This document shows, one piece after another, positions 1 through 7,902 of a stretch of 64,000 nt of DNA. The translations under genes and the position numbers were made by a program. The notes under the pieces were generated by a model. The model saw only the letters and a program-made list of their open reading frames with translations. It was not told where the DNA came from and ran no database searches. Every line of letters starts with the position of its first letter. Within the stretch, counting starts at the first letter, position 1. Location: assembly GCF_040675855.1 (NCBI RefSeq), contig NZ_JBEGIK010000001.1, positions 310,001 through 374,000 of the forward strand, read 5' to 3'. Source of the stretch: Microbacterium sp. LWH3-1.2 (GTDB lineage: Bacteria > Actinomycetota > Actinomycetes > Actinomycetales > Microbacteriaceae).

Positions 1-44
1 TCTGGCGAGATAGGTCGCGCTGGCACGTTCGTGTCGTGGTTCAT
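1..44 (-). CDS. 5' end of an unidentified gene running off the left edge
   Basis: Only the first 14 codons are in the window (MNHDTNVPARPISP), too few to name the product. The start is well supported: on the minus strand the ATG at 44 is preceded by GAAAGGAG at 51-58 with a six-base gap, one of the best ribosome binding sites here. The gene is divergent from the AraC-type regulator at 299, with about 250 bases between them. This is the usual arrangement of an AraC-family activator and its target, so it is the likely target gene, though that is inferred from position only. Confidence 0.55.
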   Translation of the reverse strand, partial: MNHDTNVPARPISP

Positions 45-298
45 GTGGTGCTCCTTTCGTGTCGGCACCGGTGAGAGCAAAGTACGGTGGTGAGCGCGGC
101 GCCTCCGCACACGTCGTTGATGTCTGCACATGTGTTCCAGCAACGGTGCAGGCGGGTTCCAATCGTCGAACGTCTGTGAGCACGTTGTTACACCCCCGAA
201 ATCGCGGAGCAATCGGCCATGCGCACCGTCCCGTGAGTCTGAAAGGACGCATCCGTCGGAGACGGGTGCTTCGACGCGTTGAATCATCAGGAGCGCGC

Positions 299-1309
299 AT
301 GGCGTACTGGACTCTGGACTCGCTGGCGCCACGGGAACGCTTCCCGTACTGGCGTGAGGTGCTCTGCCAAGCCTTCACTCCTCTTGCAGCGGACGTGGAC
401 CGCGAAAAGGCGTTCGGTCACTCCGGCTGGGTGCGTTCGATGCCCGTGTCCGACACGAACGGCGCGGAGATCGCCTCACGCAGCCAGGTGATCTCCCACG
501 GCCCACGCGAGGTCCGTCGTACTGATCGGCACCACATCTTCGTCAATGTCATGCTCGAGGGTTCGTGCATCGTCGAGCAGGATGGACGCTGCGCCTCGAT
601 CGCGTCGGGTGGTTACTCCGTTGTCGACACGACCCGGGAGTACCGACAGCTGTACGTGGAGGACTCCCAGCGAGGGCGGTGGCGGGCTCTTTCGTACCGT
701 CTGCCTCGTGAGTCGGTGATCGATCAGCTGTTTGAGCCGCTCGCCTCAACGGCCGAGTTGCACAGTGCTGCGCAAGGGGGGATGGCTGCCCTGGCCCTAT
801 CGACAATGCTCAACGTCTGGCGCAACGCCGAACAGCTCGATCGAAGAGGGATGCTGGCCGCCGAGACATCGCTCCACGCGGTTCTCGTCGCGGCGATGAA
901 CAAAGGCACCCCCCACGCCGAACGTGCCGATCGGGCCGCACGCGACGCAGCGATGCGCGCCGCCGTCGAGCGCCACATCGAGGCTGGCCTCCAAGGCCGC
1001 GATCTCTCGGCAACGTCGACCGCGCGCGCGTTCTCCATCTCGGTTAGAAAGTTGCACGGGCTGTTCGAGCAGGCAGATCGCAGTTACGCGCAGACGGTGA
1101 AGCACATGCGAGTCCGCGCTTGCGCCGAAGATCTGATGTCGGGGACAGCCGGCGCTATGACCGACATCGCGTTGAGATGGGGGTTCAGCGACCTGTCTCA
1201 CCTCAACCGGACATTTCGAAGCGAGTATGGATGCCTGCCTTCGGCATTACGGCGAGCGGCTCCGCGATCGAGTCCCTCGGGTTCCGTCATTGAGCGACAG
1301 CGCGGCTGA
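299..1309 (+). CDS. AraC-family transcriptional regulator
   Basis: A 336-residue regulator with an N-terminal ligand-sensing region like the AraC_binding_2 family (roughly residues 20-190) and a C-terminal double helix-turn-helix (about 238-320). The second HTH carries the family signature ALRWGFSDLSHLNRTFRSEYG. The frame is open upstream to 59, but ATG 299 is chosen because AGGAG lies six bases before it and the protein homology-like part begins there (MAYWTLDSLAPRERFPYW). It probably controls the divergent gene at the left edge. Third-position GC is visibly lower and more mixed than in genes right of 3500, consistent with transfer. The ligand is unknown. Confidence 0.85.
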   Translation: MAYWTLDSLAPRERFPYWREVLCQAFTPLAADVDREKAFGHSGWVRSMPVSDTNGAEIASRSQVISHGPREVRRTDRHHIFVNVMLEGSCIVEQDGRCASIASGGYSVVDTTREYRQLYVEDSQRGRWRALSYRLPRESVIDQLFEPLASTAELHSAAQGGMAALALSTMLNVWRNAEQLDRRGMLAAETSLHAVLVAAMNKGTPHAERADRAARDAAMRAAVERHIEAGLQGRDLSATSTARAFSISVRKLHGLFEQADRSYAQTVKHMRVRACAEDLMSGTAGAMTDIALRWGFSDLSHLNRTFRSEYGCLPSALRRAAPRSSPSGSVIERQRG

Positions 1310-1858
1310 CGTCAGCGGTGGAGTCGGGCGATCGCATGGCAGTTCTTCCGCGACATCTCACATCGGCGAACGCGCCCCCGTGAGGCGGATCTTGCGCGAT
1401 CTGACCTTCCGCATGCATTCAGCGACATGCGTCGACCGTAGCTGACATCGACTCTCTGGACCGGGCACGCGTTGATCCTCGCCGTTGCCTCTAGGACCGA
1501 CGCCATTCACAGCGACACGCTCACCGAGCTACCGATACACCACTCTGACGGACGCAACCAGCGTCCACCGTCGCTCCGGGTACTCCACGTGGATTCGTGG
1601 CGGTTCGCGGCCGCGTTCGATGAGGTTCGAGATGCCCGCAGTCATTCACACAGACGCAATCGAGTCGCAAGCTGTGTCCTCTTCTCGCCAGCACCCGGCG
1701 TACGAACAACCGCGCAGAGGGTCTCCTTCGCGGCGACATCCTATGTCCGCATTGCTGAACCCGTCTCGTCTGCAACACCGGCGCCTCGCGTGCGTCGAAG
1801 GATGCGTCGACCCGCGATGGATAGCTGAAGGGGCACAAGCACTGAGTTCCCACACGAC
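1310..1858. other. about 550 bases without a recognisable gene
   Basis: Open frames exist on both strands (for example 1485-1862 plus and 1521-1973 minus), but they overlap one another, have arginine-, serine- and cysteine-rich translations typical of shadow frames, and match no family I recognise. I see no tRNA, no clear terminator hairpin and no repeat. It may be decayed accessory DNA between the AraC and MerR units. Confidence 0.4.
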
Positions 1859-1889
1859 TTGACTTCGAGTGCGCTCGAACTCTTAGCCT
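1859..1889 (+). promoter_or_regulatory. MerR-type promoter with 19-bp spacer and dyad
   Basis: TTGACT (1859-1864) and TAGCCT (1884-1889) are separated by 19 bases, the over-long spacer typical of MerR-controlled promoters. Inside the spacer region is a perfect inverted repeat TTCGAG-N4-CTCGAA (1864-1879). The GTG start follows the -10 box after seven bases, so the transcript is probably leaderless and the gene autoregulated. Confidence 0.75.
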
Positions 1890-1896
1890 CTTCACT

Positions 1897-2325
1897 GTGA
1901 CGACGAACGAGAACGGGACCGCGGGTCTGACGGTCGCGCAGATGGCAGCTGCGACCGGGGTGTCGGCCCACACGCTGCGCTACTACGAGCGAGCCGGGCT
2001 GATCCACCCGGTCGCGCGAACCTCAGCGAACCAGCGCCGGTACTCCGAAGCGGACCTCGAATGGTTGCGGTTCCTGCTGCGGCTGCGCGAGACGGGCATG
2101 CCGATCGCGCAGATGCGCGAATACGCCGACTTGCGCGCCGAGGGTCCTTCAACCCTCGGCTCGAGGCTGGCGCTGCTCGAAACCCATCAAGGAGAGCTCC
2201 GCGAGCGGATCGCCGTGCTCGAGCGGCACGAGCAAGCCCTCGACAGCAAGATCTCGACCTACCGCCACGACCTCGCGCAACAGCGCGCCCACGATTTCGT
2301 GGAAGGAGCAGACATCCATGACTGA
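1897..2325 (+). CDS. MerR-family transcriptional regulator
   Basis: A 142-residue regulator. Residues 11-80 form the MerR winged helix (LTVAQMAAATGVSAHTLRYYERAGLI, then a wing with NQRRYSEADL), followed by a coiled-coil dimerisation helix at about 85-130 (LETHQGELRERIAVLERHEQ). There is no C-terminal cysteine cluster, so a small organic molecule or redox-indirect signal is more likely than a metal. The GTG start has no Shine-Dalgarno sequence and lies seven bases after a -10 box, suggesting leaderless translation. The last eight bases overlap the start of the next gene, a carboxymuconolactone-decarboxylase-like protein, which is the probable regulated partner. Confidence 0.9.
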   Translation: MTTNENGTAGLTVAQMAAATGVSAHTLRYYERAGLIHPVARTSANQRRYSEADLEWLRFLLRLRETGMPIAQMREYADLRAEGPSTLGSRLALLETHQGELRERIAVLERHEQALDSKISTYRHDLAQQRAHDFVEGADIHD

Positions 2326-2722
2326 AGCCACAACTCGCGAGGAACGCTACAAGATGGGACGAACGGTCCTCGACGCGGTCGACGGAACCGCCGGGGCGAA
2401 CGTGATCGATTCGCTGCAGGACATCGCCCCCGAACTCGGTCACCAGGTCGTCGCATGGGGATTCGGCGAAATCTACGCGCGACCCGAACTCGCTCCGCGC
2501 GACCGCCAACTCGTCACCCTTGGCATGCTGACGGCGCTCGGGGGTTGCGAACCACAGCTGGAGGTCCACATCAATGCGGCCCTCAACGTCGGCCTGGCCC
2601 CGCAGCAGATCGTCGAAGCGCTCCTGCACTCCGCCGTCTACTGCGGATTCCCACGCGCGCTGAACGCGACCTTCGTCGCGAAGAAGGTCTTCACCGAACG
2701 GGGCCTCCTTCCGCGTCCCTGA
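2318..2722 (+). CDS. carboxymuconolactone decarboxylase family protein
   Basis: A 134-residue single-domain protein of the CMD/AhpD superfamily. The core GGCEPQLEVHINAALNVG followed by an HSAVYCGFPRALNA segment is the usual CMD pattern. The AhpD-type CxxC pair is absent (one Cys plus His), so a 4-carboxymuconolactone decarboxylase-like or oxidative-stress-related role is more likely than a true alkylhydroperoxidase; the substrate cannot be told. The ATG overlaps the MerR stop by eight bases, with AAGGAG about nine bases upstream, so the two genes form a coupled operon and the MerR protein probably controls it. Confidence 0.88.
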   Translation: MTEATTREERYKMGRTVLDAVDGTAGANVIDSLQDIAPELGHQVVAWGFGEIYARPELAPRDRQLVTLGMLTALGGCEPQLEVHINAALNVGLAPQQIVEALLHSAVYCGFPRALNATFVAKKVFTERGLLPRP

Positions 2723-2823
2723 TCGCCCTGTCTCTGGGACTGTGACCGCCCGACAGTCGATGAGCCCCTAGCTCGAAAGACCAAGTTTCGCTCGAACGGA
2801 CTCAGTCTGTCTTCGTTCGCCCG

Positions 2824-2985
2824 GGCGTAAGGCACCCATCCGTCGGTGACGCCGCGCACCAAGACCACGAACAGCCAGCAGATCGGACAGGGCAACACGA
2901 GCCAAAGGCCACGCCACGGCCGGGGGCCACGATCTCCCACCAGACTCCAGTCGAGGACCACGACGATCGGGGTGCCGTCAGCGAT
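2824..2985 (-). pseudogene. fragment of a Pr6Pr-like integral membrane protein
   Basis: On the minus strand this stretch encodes TPIVVVLDWSLVGDRG, then a tryptophan-bearing membrane segment, then LVRGVTDGWVPYA. That order closely matches the C-terminal part of Pr6Pr family membrane proteins as I recall them (a P-VLDW segment, a helix with W and P, then tlvRG---gW-PY). The upstream 100 codons of the same open frame do not look like the family, and the usual end after the PY motif is replaced by unrelated sequence. I read it as the surviving piece of a decayed gene. Assignment rests on pattern memory, not alignment. Confidence 0.45.
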
Positions 2986-3399
2986 GGCGGCGGTCGACGC
3001 CCACCCCCTCATCCGCCGAACGATGGATCCCCGGAACGTCGTCGACCACTGGACCGACCACGTCGAGGGCGGCCACTTCCCGCGATGGAGGAGCTTCAGT
3101 TGCTCTCGGACGACATCCGAGGCTCTTTCCACGGCATGTCCTGACTCCGCGAGAGGGCCGGCGGGCTGCACCGGCCGGCCCGATCTGCGCGGCAGGTACG
3201 CAAGCGGGTCGGTCAGCGGGCGGCTCGTCGCGGGCGTCAACTGCCGACGAGATCGAAGCCGAAACTCCGCGTGAGTCCGCGCCGCACCCAGCCGCCGCCG
3301 CATTCTGCGTCCGAAACGTGACGCAACTGAGGCGCATTTCGAACGCGCAGACGCAGATCGAGGCGCAGGAAATATACTCTGACCTGGCCTTTTATTCTG
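2986..3399. other. about 410 bases without a recognisable gene
   Basis: This segment lies between the Pr6Pr-like remnant and the 3' end of tRNA-Ser(GCT). Open frames on both strands give low-complexity, arginine-rich translations with no recognisable family. It may hold the decayed start of the membrane protein gene and the boundary of the accessory segment. No integrase gene or clear attachment-site repeat is seen inside the window. Confidence 0.35.
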
Positions 3400-3488
3400 C
3401 GGAGACGGAGGGATTTGAACCCTCGGTCCCCTTACGAGGACTCCACCTTAGCAGGGTGGTGCACTAGGCCTGACTATGCGACGTCTCC
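3400..3488 (-). tRNA. tRNA-Ser (anticodon GCT)
   Basis: On the minus strand the sequence folds as a class II tRNA of 89 bases. The acceptor stem is GGAGACG with CGTCTCC and discriminator G; the anticodon stem CCACC/GGTGG encloses the loop CTGCTAA (anticodon complement at 3450-3452); a long variable arm follows; and the T loop is GGTTCAAATCC. The long variable arm and the GCT anticodon identify serine, reading AGC/AGU. CCA is not encoded. The 3' end faces the sparse segment at 1-3399. Confidence 0.97.
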
Positions 3489-3524
3489 AGGCATCCTGCC
3501 GCGAAGGCGCGGATGCACCCAGCA

Positions 3525-3530
3525 ATCATA
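3525..3530 (-). promoter_or_regulatory. -10 box of tRNA-Ser(GCT)
   Basis: TATGAT on the minus strand, 36 bases upstream of the tRNA 5' end, is a near-consensus -10 hexamer in otherwise GC-rich DNA. A convincing -35 box is not visible. Confidence 0.5.
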
Positions 3531-3577
3531 ACCGAGACCGGGACCGCTTCTTGCACGGCCGATCCGCGGGCCGGGGT

Positions 3578-4867
3578 TCATCCGGCGGACGCCACCTGAT
3601 TGCCGCCGCGGGCCTTCGCCATGTACATCGCCTGGTCGGCGAGGCGTATGAGCTGATCGACGTTGCCTGCGTCGGAAGGGCCGCGAGCGTGTGCGACGCC
3701 GATGCTCGCACGGATCGAGAGCGATTCCGTCAGGAATGCATAGTCCTCCTCCACCGCTCGGCGCAGACGCTCCGCGATCTCGACAGCGGAGTCGGGATCC
3801 GCGGTGAGGACGACGACGAACTCGTCGCCGCCGTAGCGCGCGACCACGTCTCCCTCGCGGACGTTCGCCTGGAGCCGCCGTGCGACTTCGCGGAGCACCT
3901 CGTCGCCGAAGTCATGCCCGAGGTGGTCGTTGACGGCCTTGAAGCCGTCCAGGTCGATGAAGATCACCGTGCCGTGCGACAGATCCGTCAAGGCGGAGAG
4001 ATCCTCGAGGCTGCGCCGATTCGGCAGATCCGTCGTCTCGTCGTGCATCGCCGCGTGCTCGAGGCGACGCTGCAGCCGCACGGCCGCGAGTTTCTGGGCG
4101 GCCTGCCCCGCCAGCGCCTCGGCGAGCGGGGTCGCCTCATCGTCGAAGACACGTGGGTGGCGGAAGAAGCAGGCGAAGACGCCCGCCGCGGCGTCATCCA
4201 GCTGGAGCGGTGCCGTGAGGAACGCGTCCACCCCGGCCTGCCGCATGGCCGACGCGATGACGGGTGAGAGGTGCTCGGCCTCGGTGAGGCCGCTGACCTT
4301 GACGACCTGCCGGAGCCGCATCGGCACTCCAGCGATGAGCGACTCGGGAATGAGGTCGTGGAAGGGATCGGTCCCCGCGGTGCGGCGGAGCACGCCGTCC
4401 TCGCCGCAGAGGGCGACAGCCGATTCCTCGGCCCGATACGCCTGCGCGGCCGTGCTCGCGAGGATCTGGCTCAGCCGCTCCTCGGTCGTGGCCGTCGCGA
4501 GCGCGATAGACGCATCCATGATGAGCTGCAGACGCGTCTGCGTGCGGTCGGCGAGGCTGTGGAGGCGCCGGAGGCGCCTGCCGGCCGCATACCGGTCCGA
4601 TGCGTCGATGCCCGTGAGGACCGCCCCGTCGCCCTGCCGCTCGCGCACGAGCATGAGGACTCGATCGGGGTCTGCCGTGCTCGCCATGAGGACCGTGCTC
4701 GTCTCATCGAGGAAGTCAGGAGCGACCACGAGCAGCTCGTGCAGCGCCCGGCCGACGGGCTCGACGCCGATCCACCGACGGAACCAGCCGTTCGACTCGA
4801 TGACGCGGTCGTCGGCGTCGAGCCGGAGGACGACGACCGGGAGCGCGTCGATGTCCGGTCCGATCAT
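3578..4867 (-). CDS. diguanylate cyclase with PAS- and GAF-like sensor regions
   Basis: A 429-residue soluble protein making the second messenger cyclic di-GMP from two GTP. Residues 1-90 look like a degenerate PAS domain (LDADDRVIESNGWFRRWIG), about 115-265 like a GAF sensor, and 270-425 form the GGDEF domain. The active-site motif is intact (GGDEF at 346-350). The product-inhibition I-site RxxD (R337-D340) lies exactly five residues upstream, so the enzyme should be feedback-inhibited. There is no EAL domain and no membrane segment. The ATG is preceded by a strong GGGGGAGG ribosome binding site. It stands alone between tRNA-Ser and the LCP genes; the signal is unknown. Confidence 0.93.
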   Translation of the reverse strand: MIGPDIDALPVVVLRLDADDRVIESNGWFRRWIGVEPVGRALHELLVVAPDFLDETSTVLMASTADPDRVLMLVRERQGDGAVLTGIDASDRYAAGRRLRRLHSLADRTQTRLQLIMDASIALATATTEERLSQILASTAAQAYRAEESAVALCGEDGVLRRTAGTDPFHDLIPESLIAGVPMRLRQVVKVSGLTEAEHLSPVIASAMRQAGVDAFLTAPLQLDDAAAGVFACFFRHPRVFDDEATPLAEALAGQAAQKLAAVRLQRRLEHAAMHDETTDLPNRRSLEDLSALTDLSHGTVIFIDLDGFKAVNDHLGHDFGDEVLREVARRLQANVREGDVVARYGGDEFVVVLTADPDSAVEIAERLRRAVEEDYAFLTESLSIRASIGVAHARGPSDAGNVDQLIRLADQAMYMAKARGGNQVASAG

Positions 4868-5017
4868 CGGTTCCTCCCCCGTGTCGGGCGCCCAGGGCGC
4901 GTGAGAAATCTAACCCAAACCCGATCCCGCAGCGACAGGAACGGGACGCGAAGCGAACAACGCACCGACGTGCTCCACCGCTGGAGCCGCGCCAGGCTTC
5001 GTCGACGCCTTCGCGGC

Positions 5018-6334
5018 CTACCGGCCCTCGGGCTGGGTGCATGTCGTCTGCGCCGCGGTCTGCCCGGCGATCGCCGACGGCAGCTCGACACGCGTCTCCG
5101 CCGGCGGGGGCTCGGTGACCGGAGTCTCGGCCGCGGGCGTCTCGCCGACCGCCTCGGTCGCGGCGGGCGTCGGAGCAACCTCGGGCTTGACAGCCTCACC
5201 GGTCACCTCGACGCCGTACCCCTGGCTCGCGTCGCCGGTGAGCGTCAGCGGTTGATTGGCCTTCAGGGCGTCGAAGAGCACCGTCGCGGCGTCCTTCACG
5301 GGCATCACGCGGCTGGCGCCGTCGCCCGAGGCGTAGCGCGTCGGGTACTGCACGAAGACGATGTCCTCGTACGGCACATCCTTGACGGCCATCGCGATCT
5401 GCACCATGAGCGTGGGATTGGTGAGGCCGGAGCTCAGCACGAGCTGACCTTCCTTCGCCTGGCTGATAGCCGTGGACGCGAGGTTCAGCAGCGTCGCGGG
5501 GTTCGCGAGCACCGAATCGGACTGGAGCTTGCGCACCATGGACGACATGAACTGCTGCTGGTTCGAGATGCGGCCGAGGTCGGAGCCGTCGCCGATGCCG
5601 TGACGGATGCGCAGGAATTGCAGCGCCTGGACTCCCTGCAGGGTGTGGGTCCCGGCCGTCAGCTTGAGTCCCGTGTGCGAGTCGCTGATGTCGCCCGCGA
5701 CACACACGTCGACGCCGCCGATGGCGTCGGACATGTTGATGACGCCGGTCCAGCGGATCGCGGCGGCGAAGTCGATCTGGTCATCGATCAGGGACTCGAT
5801 CGTGAGCACGGTGCACGCGAGCCCGCCGTACTGATAAGACGCATTGAGCATCTGCGACGACATGGCCGAGTAGCTGCCGCTGCCGTCCTGCTTCGGGCAC
5901 GACGGGATCGGCACGAGCATGTCGCGCGGGAACGACACCACGGTCACGCGGCGCGGCTCGTCCGAGATGTGCACGAGCATCGTGACGTCGTTGCGCTCAC
6001 CCGCGGTCGCCTTGGCCTGGCACGCCCCCGACAGCGCGGCGTTCGCACCCTCGCACGAGTCGGTGCCGACCATGAGGATGTTCACGCCGCCCTCGATCGC
6101 GCCGAGCGACGGCGGTAACGGCTTCTCCTCGTCGAGCACGACGGCGTTCGCGGTGATCGTCTGCGTCGCGTCGAACAGGTTGTAAGCGGCGATTCCGGCC
6201 GCGCTCACGCCGAACACGCCGAGCGCGACTCCCAGCATCGCCACGAGGGTCATGAACGGATGCCGCGACTTCAGCACTCCGTGACGCGCGAGGGGTGTCT
6301 GGCCCTCTCTCGAGGGCCGCTTCACCGCTGCCAT
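5018..6334 (-). CDS. LytR-CpsA-Psr (LCP) family protein, second of a tandem pair
   Basis: A 438-residue membrane-anchored enzyme of the LCP family, which transfers lipid-linked glycopolymers to peptidoglycan. There is a short cytoplasmic N-terminus, one membrane helix (about 28-50), then an extracellular LCP domain with NILMVGTDS, RNDVTMLVHI, VTVVSFPRDM and RIRHGIGDGSDLGRISNQQQF, the Arg/Asp-rich pyrophosphate-binding elements. A Pro/Ala/Thr/Glu-rich spacer leads to a C-terminal tail ending GQTAAQTTC. Its ATG overlaps the stop of the upstream LCP gene by four bases (ATGA), so the two are translationally coupled. The exact polymer transferred is unknown. Confidence 0.93.
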   Translation of the reverse strand: MAAVKRPSREGQTPLARHGVLKSRHPFMTLVAMLGVALGVFGVSAAGIAAYNLFDATQTITANAVVLDEEKPLPPSLGAIEGGVNILMVGTDSCEGANAALSGACQAKATAGERNDVTMLVHISDEPRRVTVVSFPRDMLVPIPSCPKQDGSGSYSAMSSQMLNASYQYGGLACTVLTIESLIDDQIDFAAAIRWTGVINMSDAIGGVDVCVAGDISDSHTGLKLTAGTHTLQGVQALQFLRIRHGIGDGSDLGRISNQQQFMSSMVRKLQSDSVLANPATLLNLASTAISQAKEGQLVLSSGLTNPTLMVQIAMAVKDVPYEDIVFVQYPTRYASGDGASRVMPVKDAATVLFDALKANQPLTLTGDASQGYGVEVTGEAVKPEVAPTPAATEAVGETPAAETPVTEPPPAETRVELPSAIAGQTAAQTTCTQPEGR

Positions 6335-7620
6335 CAGCCGTTGGACCTGACGTTGCCGGCGGAACAGGTCTGCTGGGCGGCGTTCTGGCCGGGGATGTTG
6401 TCAGGCAGCGCCACCGCGGTGTCAGTCGGCGCGGGCGTCGGCGACGGATCGGCGGTCGCCGTGGGTGCGGGGTCGGCGGGCGCCTCGGTGGGCTGCGGGT
6501 CGGCCACGATCACTCCTCCGGTGAGGTCTTGGTCGTGCGTGATCTCGATCGGCTCGTTCGCCGCGAGCGCCGCCCACAGCTCCTTCGCCGAGTCGTAGTC
6601 GGGCACCACACGGTTGACGTCGGCGGGGTCGGTCAGCACGGGGTACTGCACGAACACGATGTCTTCGAAGGGCACGTTCTTGACCGCGAGCGCGATCTGC
6701 ACGAGTGTCATCGGGTTGGTCAGCGACTTGCTCGGCGTGATGTTGTCGACGGCGGTCGCTGCGAGCTTGTACAGCGTCGCCGGGTTCGACAGCACTTCGT
6801 CGCTCACGAGCTTGCGTGCGAGGCTCGACATGTACTGCTGCTGGTTGCTGATGCGCGCCAGGTCGCTGCCGTTCTGCAGGCCGTGGCGGGTGCGCAGGAA
6901 CTGCAGCGCCTCGACGCCCTGGATCGTGCGCGGCCCGGCCGGCCAGTTGATGGCGGTGTACTTGTCTTTGATGCCGCCGTTGCCGATGCAGACGTCTACG
7001 CCGCCGATCGCATCGGTGATGTTGATGACGTTGCCGAAACTCACCTTGGCGGCGAACGGGATGTTCTGGCCGCTGAGCTCCTTGATCGTCTTCGCGACGC
7101 AGGAGAGCCCGCCGTAGCCCCACGCTTCGTTGATCTGCGTCTTGCTCGTCGCGGAGGTGGTCGAGCCGTCCTCGCGGGTGCACGACGGGATCGGCACCAT
7201 GAGGTCGCGCGGGAACGACACCACCGTCACCCGCCGCGGATTGTCGGAGATGTGCACGAGCATGTTGACGTCGTTGAGCTGCCCGCCGGCGTCCGCGCCG
7301 GTGCAGCGCTCACCGAAGATGTAGGCGAACTCCTCTTCGCACTCGTCGGTGCCGACCAGGAGCACGTCGACGCCGCCCTCGATCGCGCCGATGTCCGGCG
7401 GGACGGCACCCTGGCCCTCGAGTTCGACGGCGTCCTCGGTGAAGCTCGTCGTGAAGTCCGTGGCGGCGTAGGCGGCCACGCCGGCGCCCGACACCAGCAC
7501 GACGGCGGCGACGATGCCGACGAGCTTCACGATGAAACCGAACGGGGTCGGAGACGACAGCTCACCGTGACGGGCCACCGTGCGGCGGCCGCGCCTCGTG
7601 GGCTTGTGCGTCGGACTCAC
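6334..7620 (-). CDS. LytR-CpsA-Psr (LCP) family protein, first of a tandem pair
   Basis: A 428-residue LCP protein with the same layout as its downstream neighbour: basic N-terminus, one membrane helix at about 30-52, and an LCP domain with DVLLVGTDE, LNDVNMLVHI, VTVVSFPRDL and RTRHGLQNGSDLARISNQQQ. A Pro/Thr/Ala linker follows, then a tail with PGQNAAQQTC. The two proteins are clearly paralogues from a duplication. The start is GTG 7620 with AAAGGA eleven to six bases upstream. The 3' end of the gene is fused by ATGA to the second LCP gene. The tRNA-Ser(TGA) gene lies about 50 bases upstream on the same strand. Confidence 0.93.
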   Translation of the reverse strand: MSPTHKPTRRGRRTVARHGELSSPTPFGFIVKLVGIVAAVVLVSGAGVAAYAATDFTTSFTEDAVELEGQGAVPPDIGAIEGGVDVLLVGTDECEEEFAYIFGERCTGADAGGQLNDVNMLVHISDNPRRVTVVSFPRDLMVPIPSCTREDGSTTSATSKTQINEAWGYGGLSCVAKTIKELSGQNIPFAAKVSFGNVINITDAIGGVDVCIGNGGIKDKYTAINWPAGPRTIQGVEALQFLRTRHGLQNGSDLARISNQQQYMSSLARKLVSDEVLSNPATLYKLAATAVDNITPSKSLTNPMTLVQIALAVKNVPFEDIVFVQYPVLTDPADVNRVVPDYDSAKELWAALAANEPIEITHDQDLTGGVIVADPQPTEAPADPAPTATADPSPTPAPTDTAVALPDNIPGQNAAQQTCSAGNVRSNG

Positions 7621-7668
7621 TCGGTTCCTTTCGGGGACTGCTTCTCGCCCCCCGGCACATCAGCACTG

Positions 7669-7753
7669 CGGAGGGTGTGGGATTCGAACCCACGGGACAT
7701 TGCTGCCCACTGGTTTTCAAGACCAGGTCCATCGGCCGCTCGGACAACCCTCC
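7669..7753 (-). tRNA. tRNA-Ser (anticodon TGA)
   Basis: An 85-base class II tRNA on the minus strand. The acceptor stem is GGAGGGT/ACCCTCC with discriminator G, the D arm contains GAGCGGCCGA, and the anticodon arm CTGGT-CTTGAAA-ACCAG gives anticodon TGA. A long variable arm precedes GGTTCGAATCC. It reads UCA and, by wobble, other UCN codons. CCA is not encoded. Confidence 0.97.
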
Positions 7754-7797
7754 CGACCGATGCCGCCCCGAGGGGAGCATCTGTCGAACAGGCGTCG

Positions 7798-7803
7798 AGT
7801 CTA
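7798..7803 (-). promoter_or_regulatory. -10 box of tRNA-Ser(TGA)
   Basis: TAGACT on the minus strand, 44 bases upstream of the tRNA 5' end, matches the TANNNT -10 pattern seen repeatedly in this window. No strong -35 hexamer is evident. Confidence 0.4.
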
Positions 7804-7902
7804 GCCGACGGCACTGTCGCCTCATTCTTCCAACGGCGCCTGGCAATCCTCTGAGGGACGCGCGCTTTCCCCCCGAGCCGGGCCGGCGACCGGCGGAAGG
7901 CG

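Noticed and set aside
127..134. CACATGTG palindrome upstream of the AraC gene as an operator
   Set aside because: An 8-bp palindrome alone is expected by chance, and AraC-type proteins usually bind direct repeats; no second copy was found.
254..265. Partial match (CGGAGACGG) to the tRNA-Ser 3' end as an attachment site
   Set aside because: Only nine bases match, within reach of chance, and the position inside a promoter region next to a gene start is not convincing.
1472..1973. Overlapping frames on both strands at 1472-1862 (plus) and 1521-1973 (minus)
   Set aside because: No start signals, no recognisable family and the minus frame invades the MerR gene; treated as non-coding.
4271..7854. 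Long plus-strand frames opposite the diguanylate cyclase and LCP genes
   Set aside because: They mirror the real minus-strand genes and are His/Arg/Asp/Val-rich nonsense; no motifs.
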